A DNA stretch of 64,000 bases from Candidatus Paraluminiphilus aquimaris (GTDB lineage Bacteria > Pseudomonadota > Gammaproteobacteria > Pseudomonadales > Halieaceae): positions 62,001 through 126,000 of the forward strand of contig NZ_CP036501.1 in assembly GCF_026230195.1 (NCBI RefSeq). The letters are read 5' to 3'. The position numbers were made by a program, and so were the translations under genes. The notes under the pieces were generated by a model that did no database searches, was not told the DNA's origin, and saw only the letters and a program-made list of their open reading frames with translations. Positions 17,640 to 26,925 of this stretch are shown here, piece after piece (positions within the stretch are counted from its first letter, which is position 1; each line of letters starts with the position of its first letter).

Positions 17640-18086
17640 ATGACACTATCGCTCCAAGAAATCTCCGACCGCTTAGAATTGCAAGATCTCGTGACACGCT
17701 ACGCCGACATCATCGACAGGAAGGCATTTGCCGAACTGAGCACGCTATTCACCGACAATGCCGTGATCGACTATGAAGCGACTGGCGCCCCTAAGTGCAG
17801 TGTGCAAGAGATGGTTACGTTTCTTAACGAGGCAATGTCGCTTTTCCCGAATCATCAACACCTTGTAAGTAACACGCAATTTAAAGTGAATGGCGACACT
17901 GCGACAGGTCGCGTCATGTGTTTCAACCCCATGGAGATGGCTGTAGAGGGCGGAACTCAAACGTTCATTTTGGGGATTTGGTATGTTGATGAATTCGTCC
18001 GAGTCGATGATCGTTGGCTGTTCGCTTCTAGAAAACAAGAAGCGAGCTGGAACCTAAATTTTCCTGATGAACTTCGACCGAATTAG
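17640..18086 (+). CDS. NTF2-like (SnoaL-type) protein
   Basis: 148 residues with the cone-shaped NTF2 fold signature: SDRLELQDLVTRYADIIDRKAFAELSTLFTDNAVIDYEATG near residues 8-50, then NHQHLVSNTQFKVNGDTATGRVMCF and FILGIWYVDEFVRVDDRWLFASRKQEASWN. Members are small hydratases, isomerases or ligand binders, and the substrate cannot be assigned. Follows the MAPEG gene by 49 bases and is closed by a strong terminator. ATG start. The Tyr/Asp pair (RYADIID) typical of SnoaL_4 members is present. Confidence 0.85.
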   Translation: MTLSLQEISDRLELQDLVTRYADIIDRKAFAELSTLFTDNAVIDYEATGAPKCSVQEMVTFLNEAMSLFPNHQHLVSNTQFKVNGDTATGRVMCFNPMEMAVEGGTQTFILGIWYVDEFVRVDDRWLFASRKQEASWNLNFPDELRPN

Positions 18087-18110
18087 AGAGACCAAAGGCG
18101 TAATAAAGAC

Positions 18111-18146
18111 ACACAAAAAAGCCCCTATCGCGGGGCTTTTTTGTGT
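18111..18146. terminator. Bidirectional terminator with perfect 15-bp stem
   Basis: ACACAAAAAAGCCCC (18111-18125), a 6-base loop and the exact complement GGGGCTTTTTTGTGT (18132-18146). Placed between the plus-strand NTF2-like gene and the minus-strand tRNA-Leu/secG operon, it can stop transcription from both sides. Confidence 0.93.
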
Positions 18147-18158
18147 TTACCTAGTATT

Positions 18159-18244
18159 TGGTGCGGAAGGGGGGACTTGAACCCCCACAGCCATAGGCCA
18201 CTACCCCCTCAAGATAGCGTGTCTACCAATTCCACCACTTCCGC
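18159..18244 (-). tRNA. leuU: tRNA-Leu (GAG anticodon)
   Basis: The minus strand forms a class II cloverleaf with GCGGAAG acceptor, a long variable arm (GGCCTATGGC region) and encoded CCA (complement of 18159-18161). The anticodon stem-loop CTATC-TTGAGGG-GGTAG gives anticodon GAG with a T-G pair in the stem. It directly follows secG, as in E. coli secG-leuU. Confidence 0.97.
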
Positions 18245-18258
18245 AAGTCGTGTAGCGC

Positions 18259-18627
18259 TCAGTCGATCGGTAGATCGCCTGAGCCTGAATTTTCGTTTGG
18301 CTCATCGGCTAGCGGTAGATCGCCAGCAGGTGCCAGAGGTGCCGCCTCAACGGCCCCTAGAGGAACTTCAAAACCTAAATCGTCCGTTTCAGCGTATTGC
18401 TGATCCGCAATCATCGCCAAACCGATGCTCGTCGCAAAGAAAATGGCCGAGAGCCAACCTGTCGTGGACGTCAAAACATTGCTGCCGCCCGAGGAGCCAA
18501 ATACGGTTTGTGACGCACCACCACCAAATGACGCGCCTGCATCGGCACCTTTGCCGCGTTGCAGCAAAATAAGACCGATAATTGCCAGCGCCACCAAGAG
18601 GTGAACGACCAAAATAACCTGATTCAC
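18259..18627 (-). CDS. secG: Preprotein translocase subunit SecG
   Basis: SecG is the small accessory subunit of the SecYEG channel in the inner membrane. Two membrane helices are visible (NQVILVVHLLVALAIIGLILL; SAIFFATSIGLAMI), joined by the diagnostic cytoplasmic loop LLQRGKGADAGASFGGGASQTVFGS. The GTG at 18625-18627 is preferred because CGGAGA stands 7 bases in front and the protein then begins at the first helix; an upstream in-frame start at 18654 would add nine unconserved residues. The C-terminal tail is longer than in E. coli and rich in Ala/Pro/Glu. 122 residues from this start. Downstream of glmM, upstream of tRNA-Leu. Confidence 0.95.
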   Translation of the reverse strand: MNQVILVVHLLVALAIIGLILLQRGKGADAGASFGGGASQTVFGSSGGSNVLTSTTGWLSAIFFATSIGLAMIADQQYAETDDLGFEVPLGAVEAAPLAPAGDLPLADEPNENSGSGDLPID

Positions 18628-18720
18628 GTGTTTCTCCGAATAGGGCGCACGCACTATGCGAACACCACCACTAAGGGTGCGCGAGTCTACCCAAGAGGCG
18701 CGCGCGGAGCAAGACTCTTG

Positions 18721-20061
18721 TTACGCCGCCTGGCGAATTGCCTCTGCGACCTCATTTGCCAATGCGTCGATAGCCACGGTTTCATCTCCCTCCACCATGA
18801 CTCGTATCACAGGCTCCGTTCCTGATGGACGCAGCAATAGTCGGCCACGTCCAATAAGCGCTTGCTCTACCCGCTCACAGGCATCGTTAATGGCCTGGTG
18901 CGCTGCGATATCAAAACCCTTCTTAATACGCACGTTAACCAACACCTGAGGCAAGGGTGTGAAACCGGAAGTGAGCTGGCTCAAAGAACGCCCCGACGCG
19001 ACGACAGCCGCCAAAACCTGAAGTGCGGCTATTACGCCATCTCCCGTCGTGCTGAGATTGCCGCAAATAATGTGCCCCGAGGACTCACCGCCCAGACTCC
19101 AGCCCTCGGCCACCATTAATTCTTTCACGTAGCGATCACCGACTTTGGCTCTCGCCAGACGCAATCCGCTTTGCTCCAACGCCAGTTCAAGGCCCATATT
19201 CGTCATCAGCGTGCCCACTACACCCGAGTCGCTACCACCAGTGGATAATCGATGCATAGCAAGAATATAGAGTACATCGTCACCTGTAAGGAGCTGTCCC
19301 TCGCGATTCACCATCTGAAGACGATCACCGTCACCATCAAAAGCGACGCCCAGATCCGCGCCTTCCTCCATTACCCGTTGCTGAAGCGCCTCAGGTTCAG
19401 TCGAACCAACACCCTCGTTGATGTTATACCCATCGGGTTCGGCACCCATCAAGGTCACGTCGGCGCCAAGCTCTGAGAAAACACCCGGGGCGATGTTATA
19501 CGTCGCACCATGCGCGCAATCGATCACTATTTTTAGCCCTTTCAGGCTGAGCTCGTCGGGGAAGGTGGACTTGCAGTATTCAATGTAACGCCCTGCCGCA
19601 TCAGCGATACGACTCGCCTTACCGAGCTGGTCCGAGTCGACCGTTTCCATGGGCGAATCAATCATAGCCTCGATCTGAAGCTCTAGTTCATCCGATAACT
19701 TACTACCCTGGCCATTAAAGAATTTAATCCCATTGTCGTAGTAAGGGTTGTGCGATGCGCTGATAACAATGCCTGCATCGGCCTTCTGGCTGCGGGTTAA
19801 CAACGCGATACCCGGTGTCGGGAGTGGACCCACCAACTTCACATTTGCACCTGCTGCAACTAAGCCAGCCTGCAAGGCAGATTCGAGCATATAGCCCGAG
19901 ACGCGGGTGTCCTTTCCAATAACGACGGTGGGTCTGGAACCATCTGTGGCGGCGAATACTTTTCCTGTCGCCCAACCAAGCTTAAGCATGAAATCGGGTG
20001 TTACGGGCGCATCACCAACCCGCCCTCTAATCCCATCCGTTCCAAAATATTTACGCGTCAC
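18721..20061 (-). CDS. glmM: Phosphoglucosamine mutase
   Basis: Converts glucosamine-6-phosphate to glucosamine-1-phosphate for peptidoglycan and LPS precursors. The 446 residues carry the N-terminal [14 protein letters not shown], the phosphoserine loop [17 protein letters not shown] (active Ser near 103), metal loop [12 protein letters not shown], sugar loop GGESSGHII and C-terminal [17 protein letters not shown]. Length equals E. coli GlmM (445). The start is GTG with GGGGAGAGG just upstream. It follows folP by 10 bases. There is no tpiA between glmM and secG, unlike in Pseudomonas. Confidence 0.98.
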   Translation of the reverse strand: MTRKYFGTDGIRGRVGDAPVTPDFMLKLGWATGKVFAATDGSRPTVVIGKDTRVSGYMLESALQAGLVAAGANVKLVGPLPTPGIALLTRSQKADAGIVISASHNPYYDNGIKFFNGQGSKLSDELELQIEAMIDSPMETVDSDQLGKASRIADAAGRYIEYCKSTFPDELSLKGLKIVIDCAHGATYNIAPGVFSELGADVTLMGAEPDGYNINEGVGSTEPEALQQRVMEEGADLGVAFDGDGDRLQMVNREGQLLTGDDVLYILAMHRLSTGGSDSGVVGTLMTNMGLELALEQSGLRLARAKVGDRYVKELMVAEGWSLGGESSGHIICGNLSTTGDGVIAALQVLAAVVASGRSLSQLTSGFTPLPQVLVNVRIKKGFDIAAHQAINDACERVEQALIGRGRLLLRPSGTEPVIRVMVEGDETVAIDALANEVAEAIRQAA

Positions 20062-20071
20062 AACCTCTCCC

Positions 20072-20935
20072 CTAGTTGGCGCTTAGCGAAGCACCATTCA
20101 TTGCCGCCCACACTCCAAGCGCGTCAGCGGTCTCAGCGACATCGTGTACTCGGACGATAGAGGCCCCATTTTGCGCGGCCATAGCAGCCAGTACAGCGCT
20201 GGGGACTACACGTTCATTAGCCGGTCTTCCTGTCACGGCCCCGATCATAGACTTTCGCGACAAACCAACCAAGATCGGCAGCTCAAATGCGGCAAATTCG
20301 GCAAGACGGCGTAACATTTCATAGTTTTGCGAAACGGTCTTGCCAAAACCAAAGCCCGGATCAATCACAATCTGCTCGCGGTTTATGCCCGCCTCGATAC
20401 ACGCAGCGATACGCCCTTCTAAAAACCGCGATACATCGTCCACAACGTCTACATAATCGGTGTGGGATTGCATTCGATCCGGCTCCTCAGACATGTGCAT
20501 CAGTGACACAGGCAAACCCGTCGCCGCTGCCGTTTGCAATGCACCGTCGCGGCGAAATGCGCGCACGTCGTTGAGCAGGCCTCCGCCGGCGCTCGCCGCG
20601 GCGCTCATGACCTCTGGATTACTGGTATCGACCGAAAGAACAACGTCCACGTGGGCCGCAATCAGATCTATAGCACCCATAACACGATCGAGTTCTTCCT
20701 GAGAGGAGACAGGCGCTGCACCGGGACGGGTGGACTCACCGCCGATGTCCAAAATAGACGCGCCGGCGACCACCATACTCTCAGCTCTCTGAAGCAGGCG
20801 ATCGGCGTGGACTTTCGAGTCGGCAAACAATTGCCCGCCGTCTGAAAAAGAGTCGGGCGTCACATTGAGGACGCCCATGATCTGTGGCGTGGTCAAAGCC
20901 AAACGCTTTCGACCACACTGAAGTGAGGTGACCAC
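20072..20935 (-). CDS. folP: Dihydropteroate synthase
   Basis: Condenses hydroxymethyl-dihydropterin pyrophosphate with p-aminobenzoate in folate synthesis. Signatures: [90 protein letters not shown] and [14 protein letters not shown]. 287 residues, normal length. The start appears to be GTG. 18 bases downstream of ftsH and 10 upstream of glmM, the usual ftsH-folP-glmM order. Distinct from the DHPS-fold methyltransferase at 11537. Confidence 0.97.
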   Translation of the reverse strand: MVTSLQCGRKRLALTTPQIMGVLNVTPDSFSDGGQLFADSKVHADRLLQRAESMVVAGASILDIGGESTRPGAAPVSSQEELDRVMGAIDLIAAHVDVVLSVDTSNPEVMSAAASAGGGLLNDVRAFRRDGALQTAAATGLPVSLMHMSEEPDRMQSHTDYVDVVDDVSRFLEGRIAACIEAGINREQIVIDPGFGFGKTVSQNYEMLRRLAEFAAFELPILVGLSRKSMIGAVTGRPANERVVPSAVLAAMAAQNGASIVRVHDVAETADALGVWAAMNGASLSAN

Positions 20936-20952
20936 TCTACGCAGCCAACCGC

Positions 20953-22863
20953 TTAGTGCGTGACGGGGTCACCCACCGCATCGTCCCCCGAAGATGACTC
21001 AGGGTCAGACGGTGGTTCCGTTGGGCCGCTGGTCCAGTCAGAAGGTGGGTTGGGCTTTTTACCTTCCATAATGGCATCGATCTGCTCGGAGTCGATTGTC
21101 TCGTACTGCATCAGGGCATCAGCCATCATATCCATCTTACTGCGGTGTTCCTCGAGAATGCTGCGGGCTTTTTCGTAGCATTCGTCGATAATCGAGCGAA
21201 CTTCTCTATCGATCGACAGTGCGGTCTCATCCGACATGGCTTTTGACGGTTGTGCGGCTGAGCGTCCTAAAAAGACTTCTTCACCGCCCTCGTCGTACAT
21301 CAAAGGCCCCATTGCGTCGGAGAGCCCCCATTTGGTCACCATATTCCGTGCAATCTCTGTCGCACGCTGAATATCATTCGATGCACCCGTTGTGATGCCT
21401 TCTTTGCCAAGCGTCATCTCCTCGGCAACTCGTCCACCAAACAGACTCGTGATCTGACCGATAATATGGCGTCGACTGTGGCTGTAACGGTCTTCCTCCG
21501 GTAGGAACATGGTTACACCCAAAGCGCGACCGCGAGGAATAATCGACACCTTGTAGACTGGGTCGTGTTCTGGCATCAATCGTCCAACAATTGCGTGACC
21601 CGCTTCGTGATACGCCGTGTTGAGCTTCTCTTTCTCGGACATGACCATTGATCGACGCTCAGCGCCCATCATTATCTTATCCTTTGCCAATTCAAACTGT
21701 TGCATTCCCACTGTGCGCACGCCGGCACGAGCTGCAAACAACGCAGCCTCGTTGACCAAGTTCGCAAGGTCTGCACCGGAAAACCCGGGAGTGCCCCGTG
21801 CAATCTTTGAGGCCTCGACATTCTCGGCCAATGGAACCTTACGCATGTGGACTTTCAATATTTGCTCTCTACCGCGAATATCGGGCAGACCTACAGTGAC
21901 CTGGCGATCAAAACGACCGGGGCGCAGTAACGCAGGGTCAAGCACGTCAGGGCGGTTTGTTGCCGCAATGACAATAACGCCATCGTTTCCACCAAAACCG
22001 TCCATTTCCACGAGAAGCTGGTTGAGGGTCTGCTCTCGCTCGTCATGACCGCCGCCTAAGCCTGCGCCACGATGACGGCCGACGGCATCGATTTCGTCAA
22101 TAAAGATGATACAGGGCGACTGCTTCTTTGCCTGGTCAAACATATCGCGAACACGCGAGGCACCGACACCTACGAACATTTCGACAAAGTCAGAGCCCGA
22201 TATGGAGAAGAAAGGAACTTTGGCCTCACCGGCTATGGCTTTTGCTAACAGCGTTTTACCCGTACCCGGCTGGCCCACCATCAGTACGCCTCGCGGAATG
22301 CGACCACCCAGCTTCTGGAAGCGACTCGGGTCTCGCAGAAATTCCACCAACTCCTGAACATCCTCCTTCGCTTCGTCCACACCTGCCACGTCCGCAAACG
22401 TGGTTGTGATCTGATCCTCGCCCAAAAGTTTTGCTTTGCTTTTTCCAAAGCTCATCGGACCACCGCGACCACCGCCGCCGCCCTGCATTTGACGCATGAA
22501 GAACATAAACACGGCAAGAATCAAAAGAATGGGGAAGCTTGCGACGAGTAATTGCGTCCAAACCGACTGCTGCTCAGGCTTTTTACCCTCTACAACAACA
22601 TTGTGTGTCAGTAGATCATCCATCAACTTAGGATCTTCAACCATCGGCCTCACTGTTTCGAAGGAAGAGCCATCCGTGCGCTCGGCCGTGATCGTAAGCC
22701 CGTCCACCACAACCTTTGAGAGACGATTGTTCTGCACCTCTTGAATGAAGGCCGAGTAACCCAGCTGCTCTTTTTGGCCCTGAGTATTAAAGTTGTTAAA
22801 GACAGACAGCAGCACAGCTGCGATCGCCAGCCACAACAACATATTCTTCGCCATATTATTCAA
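20953..22863 (-). CDS. ftsH: ATP-dependent zinc metalloprotease FtsH
   Basis: Membrane AAA+ protease that degrades misfolded membrane proteins and, in E. coli, LpxC and sigma-32. Two N-terminal membrane helices flank a periplasmic domain (about 5-22 and 105-125). The AAA module has Walker [19 protein letters not shown], Walker [17 protein letters not shown] and the second region of homology [21 protein letters not shown]. The zinc site is [11 protein letters not shown]. 636 residues. The listed start is TTG with GGAGG eight bases upstream. An ATG at 22854 gives MAKNMLLW, which aligns exactly with the E. coli start, so either could be used. 147 bases separate it from rlmE. Confidence 0.98.
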   Translation of the reverse strand: MNNMAKNMLLWLAIAAVLLSVFNNFNTQGQKEQLGYSAFIQEVQNNRLSKVVVDGLTITAERTDGSSFETVRPMVEDPKLMDDLLTHNVVVEGKKPEQQSVWTQLLVASFPILLILAVFMFFMRQMQGGGGGRGGPMSFGKSKAKLLGEDQITTTFADVAGVDEAKEDVQELVEFLRDPSRFQKLGGRIPRGVLMVGQPGTGKTLLAKAIAGEAKVPFFSISGSDFVEMFVGVGASRVRDMFDQAKKQSPCIIFIDEIDAVGRHRGAGLGGGHDEREQTLNQLLVEMDGFGGNDGVIVIAATNRPDVLDPALLRPGRFDRQVTVGLPDIRGREQILKVHMRKVPLAENVEASKIARGTPGFSGADLANLVNEAALFAARAGVRTVGMQQFELAKDKIMMGAERRSMVMSEKEKLNTAYHEAGHAIVGRLMPEHDPVYKVSIIPRGRALGVTMFLPEEDRYSHSRRHIIGQITSLFGGRVAEEMTLGKEGITTGASNDIQRATEIARNMVTKWGLSDAMGPLMYDEGGEEVFLGRSAAQPSKAMSDETALSIDREVRSIIDECYEKARSILEEHRSKMDMMADALMQYETIDSEQIDAIMEGKKPNPPSDWTSGPTEPPSDPESSSGDDAVGDPVTH

Positions 22864-23010
22864 ATCACCATCCTCCGGCTCGACGTGGGCGCTTTTCGGC
22901 CCAACATTATAGCGGGCTCTTCACACAACACGCATTTTTACCACGTGGAGACGCCTTAGTGATAATTCAAGGGTCTGTCTAGGCTTTACGTGAGTTTCGT
23001 CGTAATGGCT

Positions 23011-23634
23011 CTATGCACGGAAACCTTTAGCGACGACATAAACCTCTTTAGAGCGCGGTCTCGAGGCGGCTGGTTTACGACTATTTACCACCTGAAAGTG
23101 GCTCCGGACAGACTTAAGCCAGTCGTCAAAGCCTTCCCCATGGAAGACCTTTGCGGCAAAAACGCCGCCCTCGGGCAACATTTGTACGGCCAAATCGAGT
23201 GCAAGCTCAACCAGATACATTGCTTTTGGCTGATCAACCGAAACGATACCACTCATATTAGGCGCCATGTCTGACAACACCACTGACGGCACCGAATCAC
23301 CAATAACCGCCTGAATCTCGTCAAAGACAGATTGCTCTGTAAAGTCACCCTGAATGAAGTCCACACCCGCCACTGCATCCATCGGCAAAATATCGCTGGC
23401 GATGACTCTACCCTTGTGACCTACAAGTTGCGCAGCAACCTGAGACCAACCACCGGGCGCACTACCAAGGTCGACAACCGTCATTCCCGGTCGAATAAAC
23501 TTGTCTTTATCATTGAGTTCTAGGAGCTTATAGCAGGCTCGGGAGCGGTAGCCGTCAGCTTGAGCACGCTGCACGTAAACATCGTCTCGATGCTCTTTGA
23601 GCCATGCTTTACTCGAACCGCGCTTCTTTGCCAT
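23011..23634 (-). CDS. rlmE: 23S rRNA (uridine 2552-2'-O)-methyltransferase
   Basis: RlmE/RrmJ methylates U2552 in the A loop of 23S rRNA late in 50S assembly. The 207 residues show [20 protein letters not shown], the SAM site [37 protein letters not shown] and the catalytic Lys in [13 protein letters not shown] with AGGAG upstream. Divergent from yhbY and next upstream of ftsH, the standard order. Confidence 0.97.
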   Translation of the reverse strand: MAKKRGSSKAWLKEHRDDVYVQRAQADGYRSRACYKLLELNDKDKFIRPGMTVVDLGSAPGGWSQVAAQLVGHKGRVIASDILPMDAVAGVDFIQGDFTEQSVFDEIQAVIGDSVPSVVLSDMAPNMSGIVSVDQPKAMYLVELALDLAVQMLPEGGVFAAKVFHGEGFDDWLKSVRSHFQVVNSRKPAASRPRSKEVYVVAKGFRA

Positions 23635-23711
23635 TTATAAGGACTCCTGAGTCGATGAAGGATAGAATACCATTTCACGACCCTTATATTTTACTGACCG
23701 AGAGCCTCACT

Positions 23712-24014
23712 TTGGACAATCGACTACTTAAGCAATACCGTGCGATCGCGCACAAACTCAATCCTATTGTCACGGTTGGGGGCCAGGGTTTAACCGAGGG
23801 AATTCAGACCGAGCTTGAACGCGCACTCAATGACCATGAGCTTGTGAAGATTAGGGTAAACGTGGGTGATCGCGAAACGAGAGACGACGTTATCAAGGCG
23901 TTGGTCGAGGGCTGCGGTGCAGAGCTCGTGCAGAAAATCGGCCATACGGCGACGCTACTGCGACATGTGCCAAATGCCGACCCTCGAAAATCGAACCTTC
24001 AACGTCCACTTTAA
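23712..24014 (+). CDS. yhbY: Ribosome assembly RNA-binding protein YhbY
   Basis: A CRM-domain protein associated with pre-50S particles. The sequence LKQYRAIAHKLNPIVTVGGQGLTEGIQTELERAL contains the CRM GxxGLTEG loop, followed by HELVKIRVNVGDRETRDDVIKALVEG and GHTATLLRH. The frame is open back to 23604, but family proteins start just before the first helix. TTG at 23712 (GAGAG about 7 bases upstream) gives 100 residues, close to E. coli YhbY (97); the longer form would overlap rlmE and is unlikely. A TAGAAT near 23664 may be a -10. Confidence 0.92.
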   Translation: MDNRLLKQYRAIAHKLNPIVTVGGQGLTEGIQTELERALNDHELVKIRVNVGDRETRDDVIKALVEGCGAELVQKIGHTATLLRHVPNADPRKSNLQRPL

Positions 24015-24352
24015 TGACCAACGTTCTCGAGTTCCCCAGTCGCGAAAAACAGGCCTATCAATTTTTGACCGAGCAACTCAGCACGCTGCTTCGCGACAAG
24101 GGCGCTGACCAGGAACTCATTGATCATGCAACGCTGCTATTAAATAAAGTCTACGGAGAATTGGAGGACGCCGATTTTTCTTTCTCCGTGGATCTCCCCT
24201 CTGATATTGCTATCGACGAAGCTGAGCGGCTTCAACAGCAAATCGGGTCTGGTATCGAGGCGCTACGTAAGCACCATCACAGCTTGACACTGAAGCTTGC
24301 TGCAAAGCTTCTTCTGACTGAGCTAAGGCTTTATCAGCAAGCACGAAACTAG
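24014..24352 (+). CDS. Hypothetical helical protein downstream of yhbY
   Basis: 112 residues, not recognised. Its ATG overlaps the yhbY stop (TAATG), so it is translationally coupled. Largely helical and polar: KQAYQFLTEQLSTLLRDKGADQELIDHATLLLNKVYGEL, then DIAIDEAERLQQQIGSGIEALRKHHHSLTLKLAAKLLLTELRL. No signal peptide, Cys cluster or catalytic motif is seen. Its stop overlaps the feoB stop on the other strand within the 4-base palindrome CTAG (24349-24352). Codon use looks like that of its neighbours, so it is probably real. Confidence 0.75.
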   Translation: MTNVLEFPSREKQAYQFLTEQLSTLLRDKGADQELIDHATLLLNKVYGELEDADFSFSVDLPSDIAIDEAERLQQQIGSGIEALRKHHHSLTLKLAAKLLLTELRLYQQARN

Positions 24353-26172
24353 AGTAGTAAAAGACTTACCAACGAATACACAAGCCACGCAACCAGCCAC
24401 GCAAGCACCAGGTAGCCCAGCAATAATTGCACAGCAAATCGCGCAGATTTTGCTTCGCGAGCCAGCAGCGCAACTGTGGACACACACTGCAGCGCAATCG
24501 TAAAAAAGACCACCAGGGCAACACCTGAAGCGGCGGTCAAGCCGGAGGCCGCAATTTGATCTGCGAGGGACGCAGGGTCTTCGTCAGCACTCTCAATCCC
24601 AAAGATTGTGCCAAGGGTGCCCACAAAAACTTCTCGCGCCAAGAACGACGCAATGATCGCAACACCGTAGCGCCAATCGAGACCAAGCGGTGAGAAAACG
24701 GGCTCAATGAAGCGACCAAGGGCTGCCAACCATGAAGACGATAGGTCCTCTCCGCCATTAGGGAAATATCCCAAAAACCACACAACGACCGTGACAGCAA
24801 AAATCACGCTACCGGCTTTTCGAATAAAATGAACCACGCGGTCAAGCGACTTACTCACAATAGGCTTCAAGGCGGGCATACGATATGCCGGCAGCTCGAG
24901 GATGAAGGCCTGACTCGATGTTGCAGTGTCGCCCATGCGACTGACGACAGCGGCCACAATCAGCGCTGTCATAATGCCGAAGAAATAAATACCCGACATA
25001 GCAAGACCCTGCCACCCAATGATGCCCCCTAACACGGTCTCATCGGGTATCAGAATAGCAATCAGCAGCGCATAAACAGGCAGTCTTGCGGAACACGGCA
25101 TGAGTGGAATTGCCACATAAGTCAGCAAACGCTCTTGCCGAGAGGACATGGTTCTCGCGGCGTAAATTGCAGGAATTGCGCAAGCAACCCCCGACAACAA
25201 TGGCACAAAGCTTTTGCCTGACAAGCCAAAAAAGCTCAACGGGCGGTGGCAAATCAACGCAGCACGCGCGAGATATCCAGAGTCCTCAAGCGCACCGACA
25301 ATCATCGTCAAGATGAAAACCAGCGGCGCAAAAACCAAAAAGGCGCCTAGCCCCCCAAAAATCGCGTCGTTAACAAAGTCTGCCAACACCCCGTCAGGGA
25401 GCACGGAAGAGGCCCAGCTGCCGATAGCTATCACAATCGACTCAACGCCATCCATCAACGGCGCCGCCCAAGTGAAAATGGCTTGGAAGAAGAGCGTCAT
25501 GATCATCACGAAGGCCACACCTCCGCTTAAGGTCCCTAATAACCAGTTATCCAACTTGGCTTGTCGCCGAACCAGTAGGTCGCCTTTTGGTGCAAACCGC
25601 TCTGCAATTTGAGTGGCGGTACCGCTAATCAAAGCATCCGGCGTATCACCCCAAGTGGAAATCTCAGGCGTTGAGCTCACAAGCACAGCTTCCACTTCCG
25701 ATAAACCTTTACCGGTACGTGCACTGACTGGAAACACGGGTACACCCAGGGCCTTTGACAGTCCCTGCACATCCATATCTAACCCGTCACTTTCAATGAC
25801 ATCCATCATATTAAGAAGCACGAGGAAGGGTTTTTGAGCCTGGGCACACTCCCGCGCGACCTGTAAGCAGTAGGTGGCACTTTTCTCAAGTCGCGTCGCA
25901 TCACAGACCATCGCTACGACTGCCTGCTCCTCACTTTTTAACGCTGTTCGAAGCGTGTCGATCGCAACCTGCTCCTCACCCGATACGGCAGTAAGGGAGT
26001 AAGTGCCCGGGAAATCCCAAACAGTCAGGCGGGCATCAGCTCTCAGTGCACCGGTCCCAACGTCCACCGTAATACCCGGATAGTTGGCTACTTTGTGGCT
26101 CAAGCCTGTGAGCTGATTGAAAAGAGCGCTTTTACCCGAGTTGGGCGCGCCCACGAGCAAGATATTCTTCAT
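24349..26172 (-). CDS. feoB: Ferrous iron transporter FeoB
   Basis: Main membrane protein of Fe(II) uptake, with a cytoplasmic GTPase domain. G motifs: G1 GAPNSGKSALFNQL, G2 YPGITVD, G3 DFPGTYS, G4 NMMD, then a helical GDI region to about 190. The membrane part contains the Gate motifs CAIPAIYAARTM and SCARLPVYALLIA-like PCSARLPVYALLIA, and a second Gate near FLAREVFVGTLGTIFG. 607 residues, shorter than E. coli FeoB (773) but within the range of compact FeoBs. Overlaps feoA by 4 bases. No FeoC is seen. Convergent with the yhbY-linked gene without a terminator. Confidence 0.96.
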   Translation of the reverse strand: MKNILLVGAPNSGKSALFNQLTGLSHKVANYPGITVDVGTGALRADARLTVWDFPGTYSLTAVSGEEQVAIDTLRTALKSEEQAVVAMVCDATRLEKSATYCLQVARECAQAQKPFLVLLNMMDVIESDGLDMDVQGLSKALGVPVFPVSARTGKGLSEVEAVLVSSTPEISTWGDTPDALISGTATQIAERFAPKGDLLVRRQAKLDNWLLGTLSGGVAFVMIMTLFFQAIFTWAAPLMDGVESIVIAIGSWASSVLPDGVLADFVNDAIFGGLGAFLVFAPLVFILTMIVGALEDSGYLARAALICHRPLSFFGLSGKSFVPLLSGVACAIPAIYAARTMSSRQERLLTYVAIPLMPCSARLPVYALLIAILIPDETVLGGIIGWQGLAMSGIYFFGIMTALIVAAVVSRMGDTATSSQAFILELPAYRMPALKPIVSKSLDRVVHFIRKAGSVIFAVTVVVWFLGYFPNGGEDLSSSWLAALGRFIEPVFSPLGLDWRYGVAIIASFLAREVFVGTLGTIFGIESADEDPASLADQIAASGLTAASGVALVVFFTIALQCVSTVALLAREAKSARFAVQLLLGYLVLAWLVAWLVYSLVSLLLL

Positions 26173-26426
26173 GCTGAAGGCTCACACGTCTGAATACGTT
26201 CTGCCGTGGCTCGATCGAGGCTGTAGGTGGCGCCACCGACCGCATAGACTCGCGGCGCACCGAATCCCGGTGTCATCAAACAGGTGACACGCTGTCCCGC
26301 CCGAAAGCCAATGTCCATCAACCGCCTCGTAGCGGCATCGATCTCACTGCTGTCAAAATCGTGAATAACGGCGGATTCGCCTGAGGAGAGCGACCAAAGC
26401 GATGTCTGATTTGAGGGGATCGACAT
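26169..26426 (-). CDS. feoA: Ferrous iron transport protein FeoA
   Basis: Small SH3-like cytoplasmic partner of FeoB. 85 residues with the FeoA core ATRRLMDIGFRAGQRVTCLMTPGFGAPRVYAVGGATYSLDRATAERI. It overlaps feoB and starts 22 bases after greA, in the same direction, so the feo genes look appended to the carAB-greA transcript. I found no Fur-box-like palindrome in front of it; the only structure is the hairpin at 26436-26452. Confidence 0.93.
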   Translation of the reverse strand: MSIPSNQTSLWSLSSGESAVIHDFDSSEIDAATRRLMDIGFRAGQRVTCLMTPGFGAPRVYAVGGATYSLDRATAERIQTCEPSA

Positions 26427-26435
26427 GGATACGGG

Positions 26436-26452
26436 TTAACGCAGCGCGTTAA
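26436..26452 (-). other. Short hairpin between greA and feoA
   Basis: Perfect inverted repeat TTAACGC/GCGTTAA with a 3-base loop, overlapping the greA stop and ending about 10 bases before feoA. No T-run follows, so it is not a simple terminator. It could affect mRNA processing or feoA translation. Confidence 0.45.
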
Positions 26453-26925
26453 ACGTGACGCACACTGTCAATTTCGTAGTAAATGTCACCGCTAGGTGCC
26501 TTAACAACCACCTCATCGCCCTCGGACTTACCTACGAGTGCTCTAGCAATCGGGGAGCTGACTGAAATCATATTCTGTTTAACATCCGCCTCGTCTTCAC
26601 CGACGATGCGGTAAGACACTTCCGTATCATCATCGCAGTTAATCAGATCAACAGTCGCACCAAAAAGAACACGTCCACTGTGCGCAAGGGTAGTAATGTC
26701 AATCACTTGAGCATTGGATAATTTGTATTCCAGTTCCTTGATGCGCCCCTCAGCAAAACTCTGCTGCTCACGCGCTGCGTGGTACTCAGCATTCTCTTTG
26801 AGGTCGCCGTGTTCACGTGCTTCAGCGATTGCCGCAACAATCCTTGGTCGGTCGACCTTCTTGAGTCGCTCTAGTTCTTCACGAAGCGCCGCCTCACCTG
26901 CGACGGTCATTGGGACTTTATTCAT
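26449..26925 (-). CDS. greA: Transcript cleavage factor GreA
   Basis: Rescues backtracked RNA polymerase by stimulating cleavage of the 3' RNA end. 158 residues: N-terminal coiled coil with [39 protein letters not shown], whose tip acidic pair (GDLKENAEY) is the catalytic motif, and a C-terminal FKBP-like domain with [10 protein letters not shown] and [16 protein letters not shown]. Same length as E. coli GreA. Its ATG overlaps the end of carB by 8 bases, so it is coupled to carB. Confidence 0.98.
   Translation of the reverse strand: MNKVPMTVAGEAALREELERLKKVDRPRIVAAIAEAREHGDLKENAEYHAAREQQSFAEGRIKELEYKLSNAQVIDITTLAHSGRVLFGATVDLINCDDDTEVSYRIVGEDEADVKQNMISVSSPIARALVGKSEGDEVVVKAPSGDIYYEIDSVRHV

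Noticed and set aside
23604-23711. Longer N-terminus for YhbY
   Set aside because: Overlaps rlmE, is not like any YhbY start and contains the probable promoter.
26427-26448. Fur box upstream of feoA
   Set aside because: Only a TTAACGC/GCGTTAA hairpin is present, unlike the GATAATGATAATCATTATC consensus.
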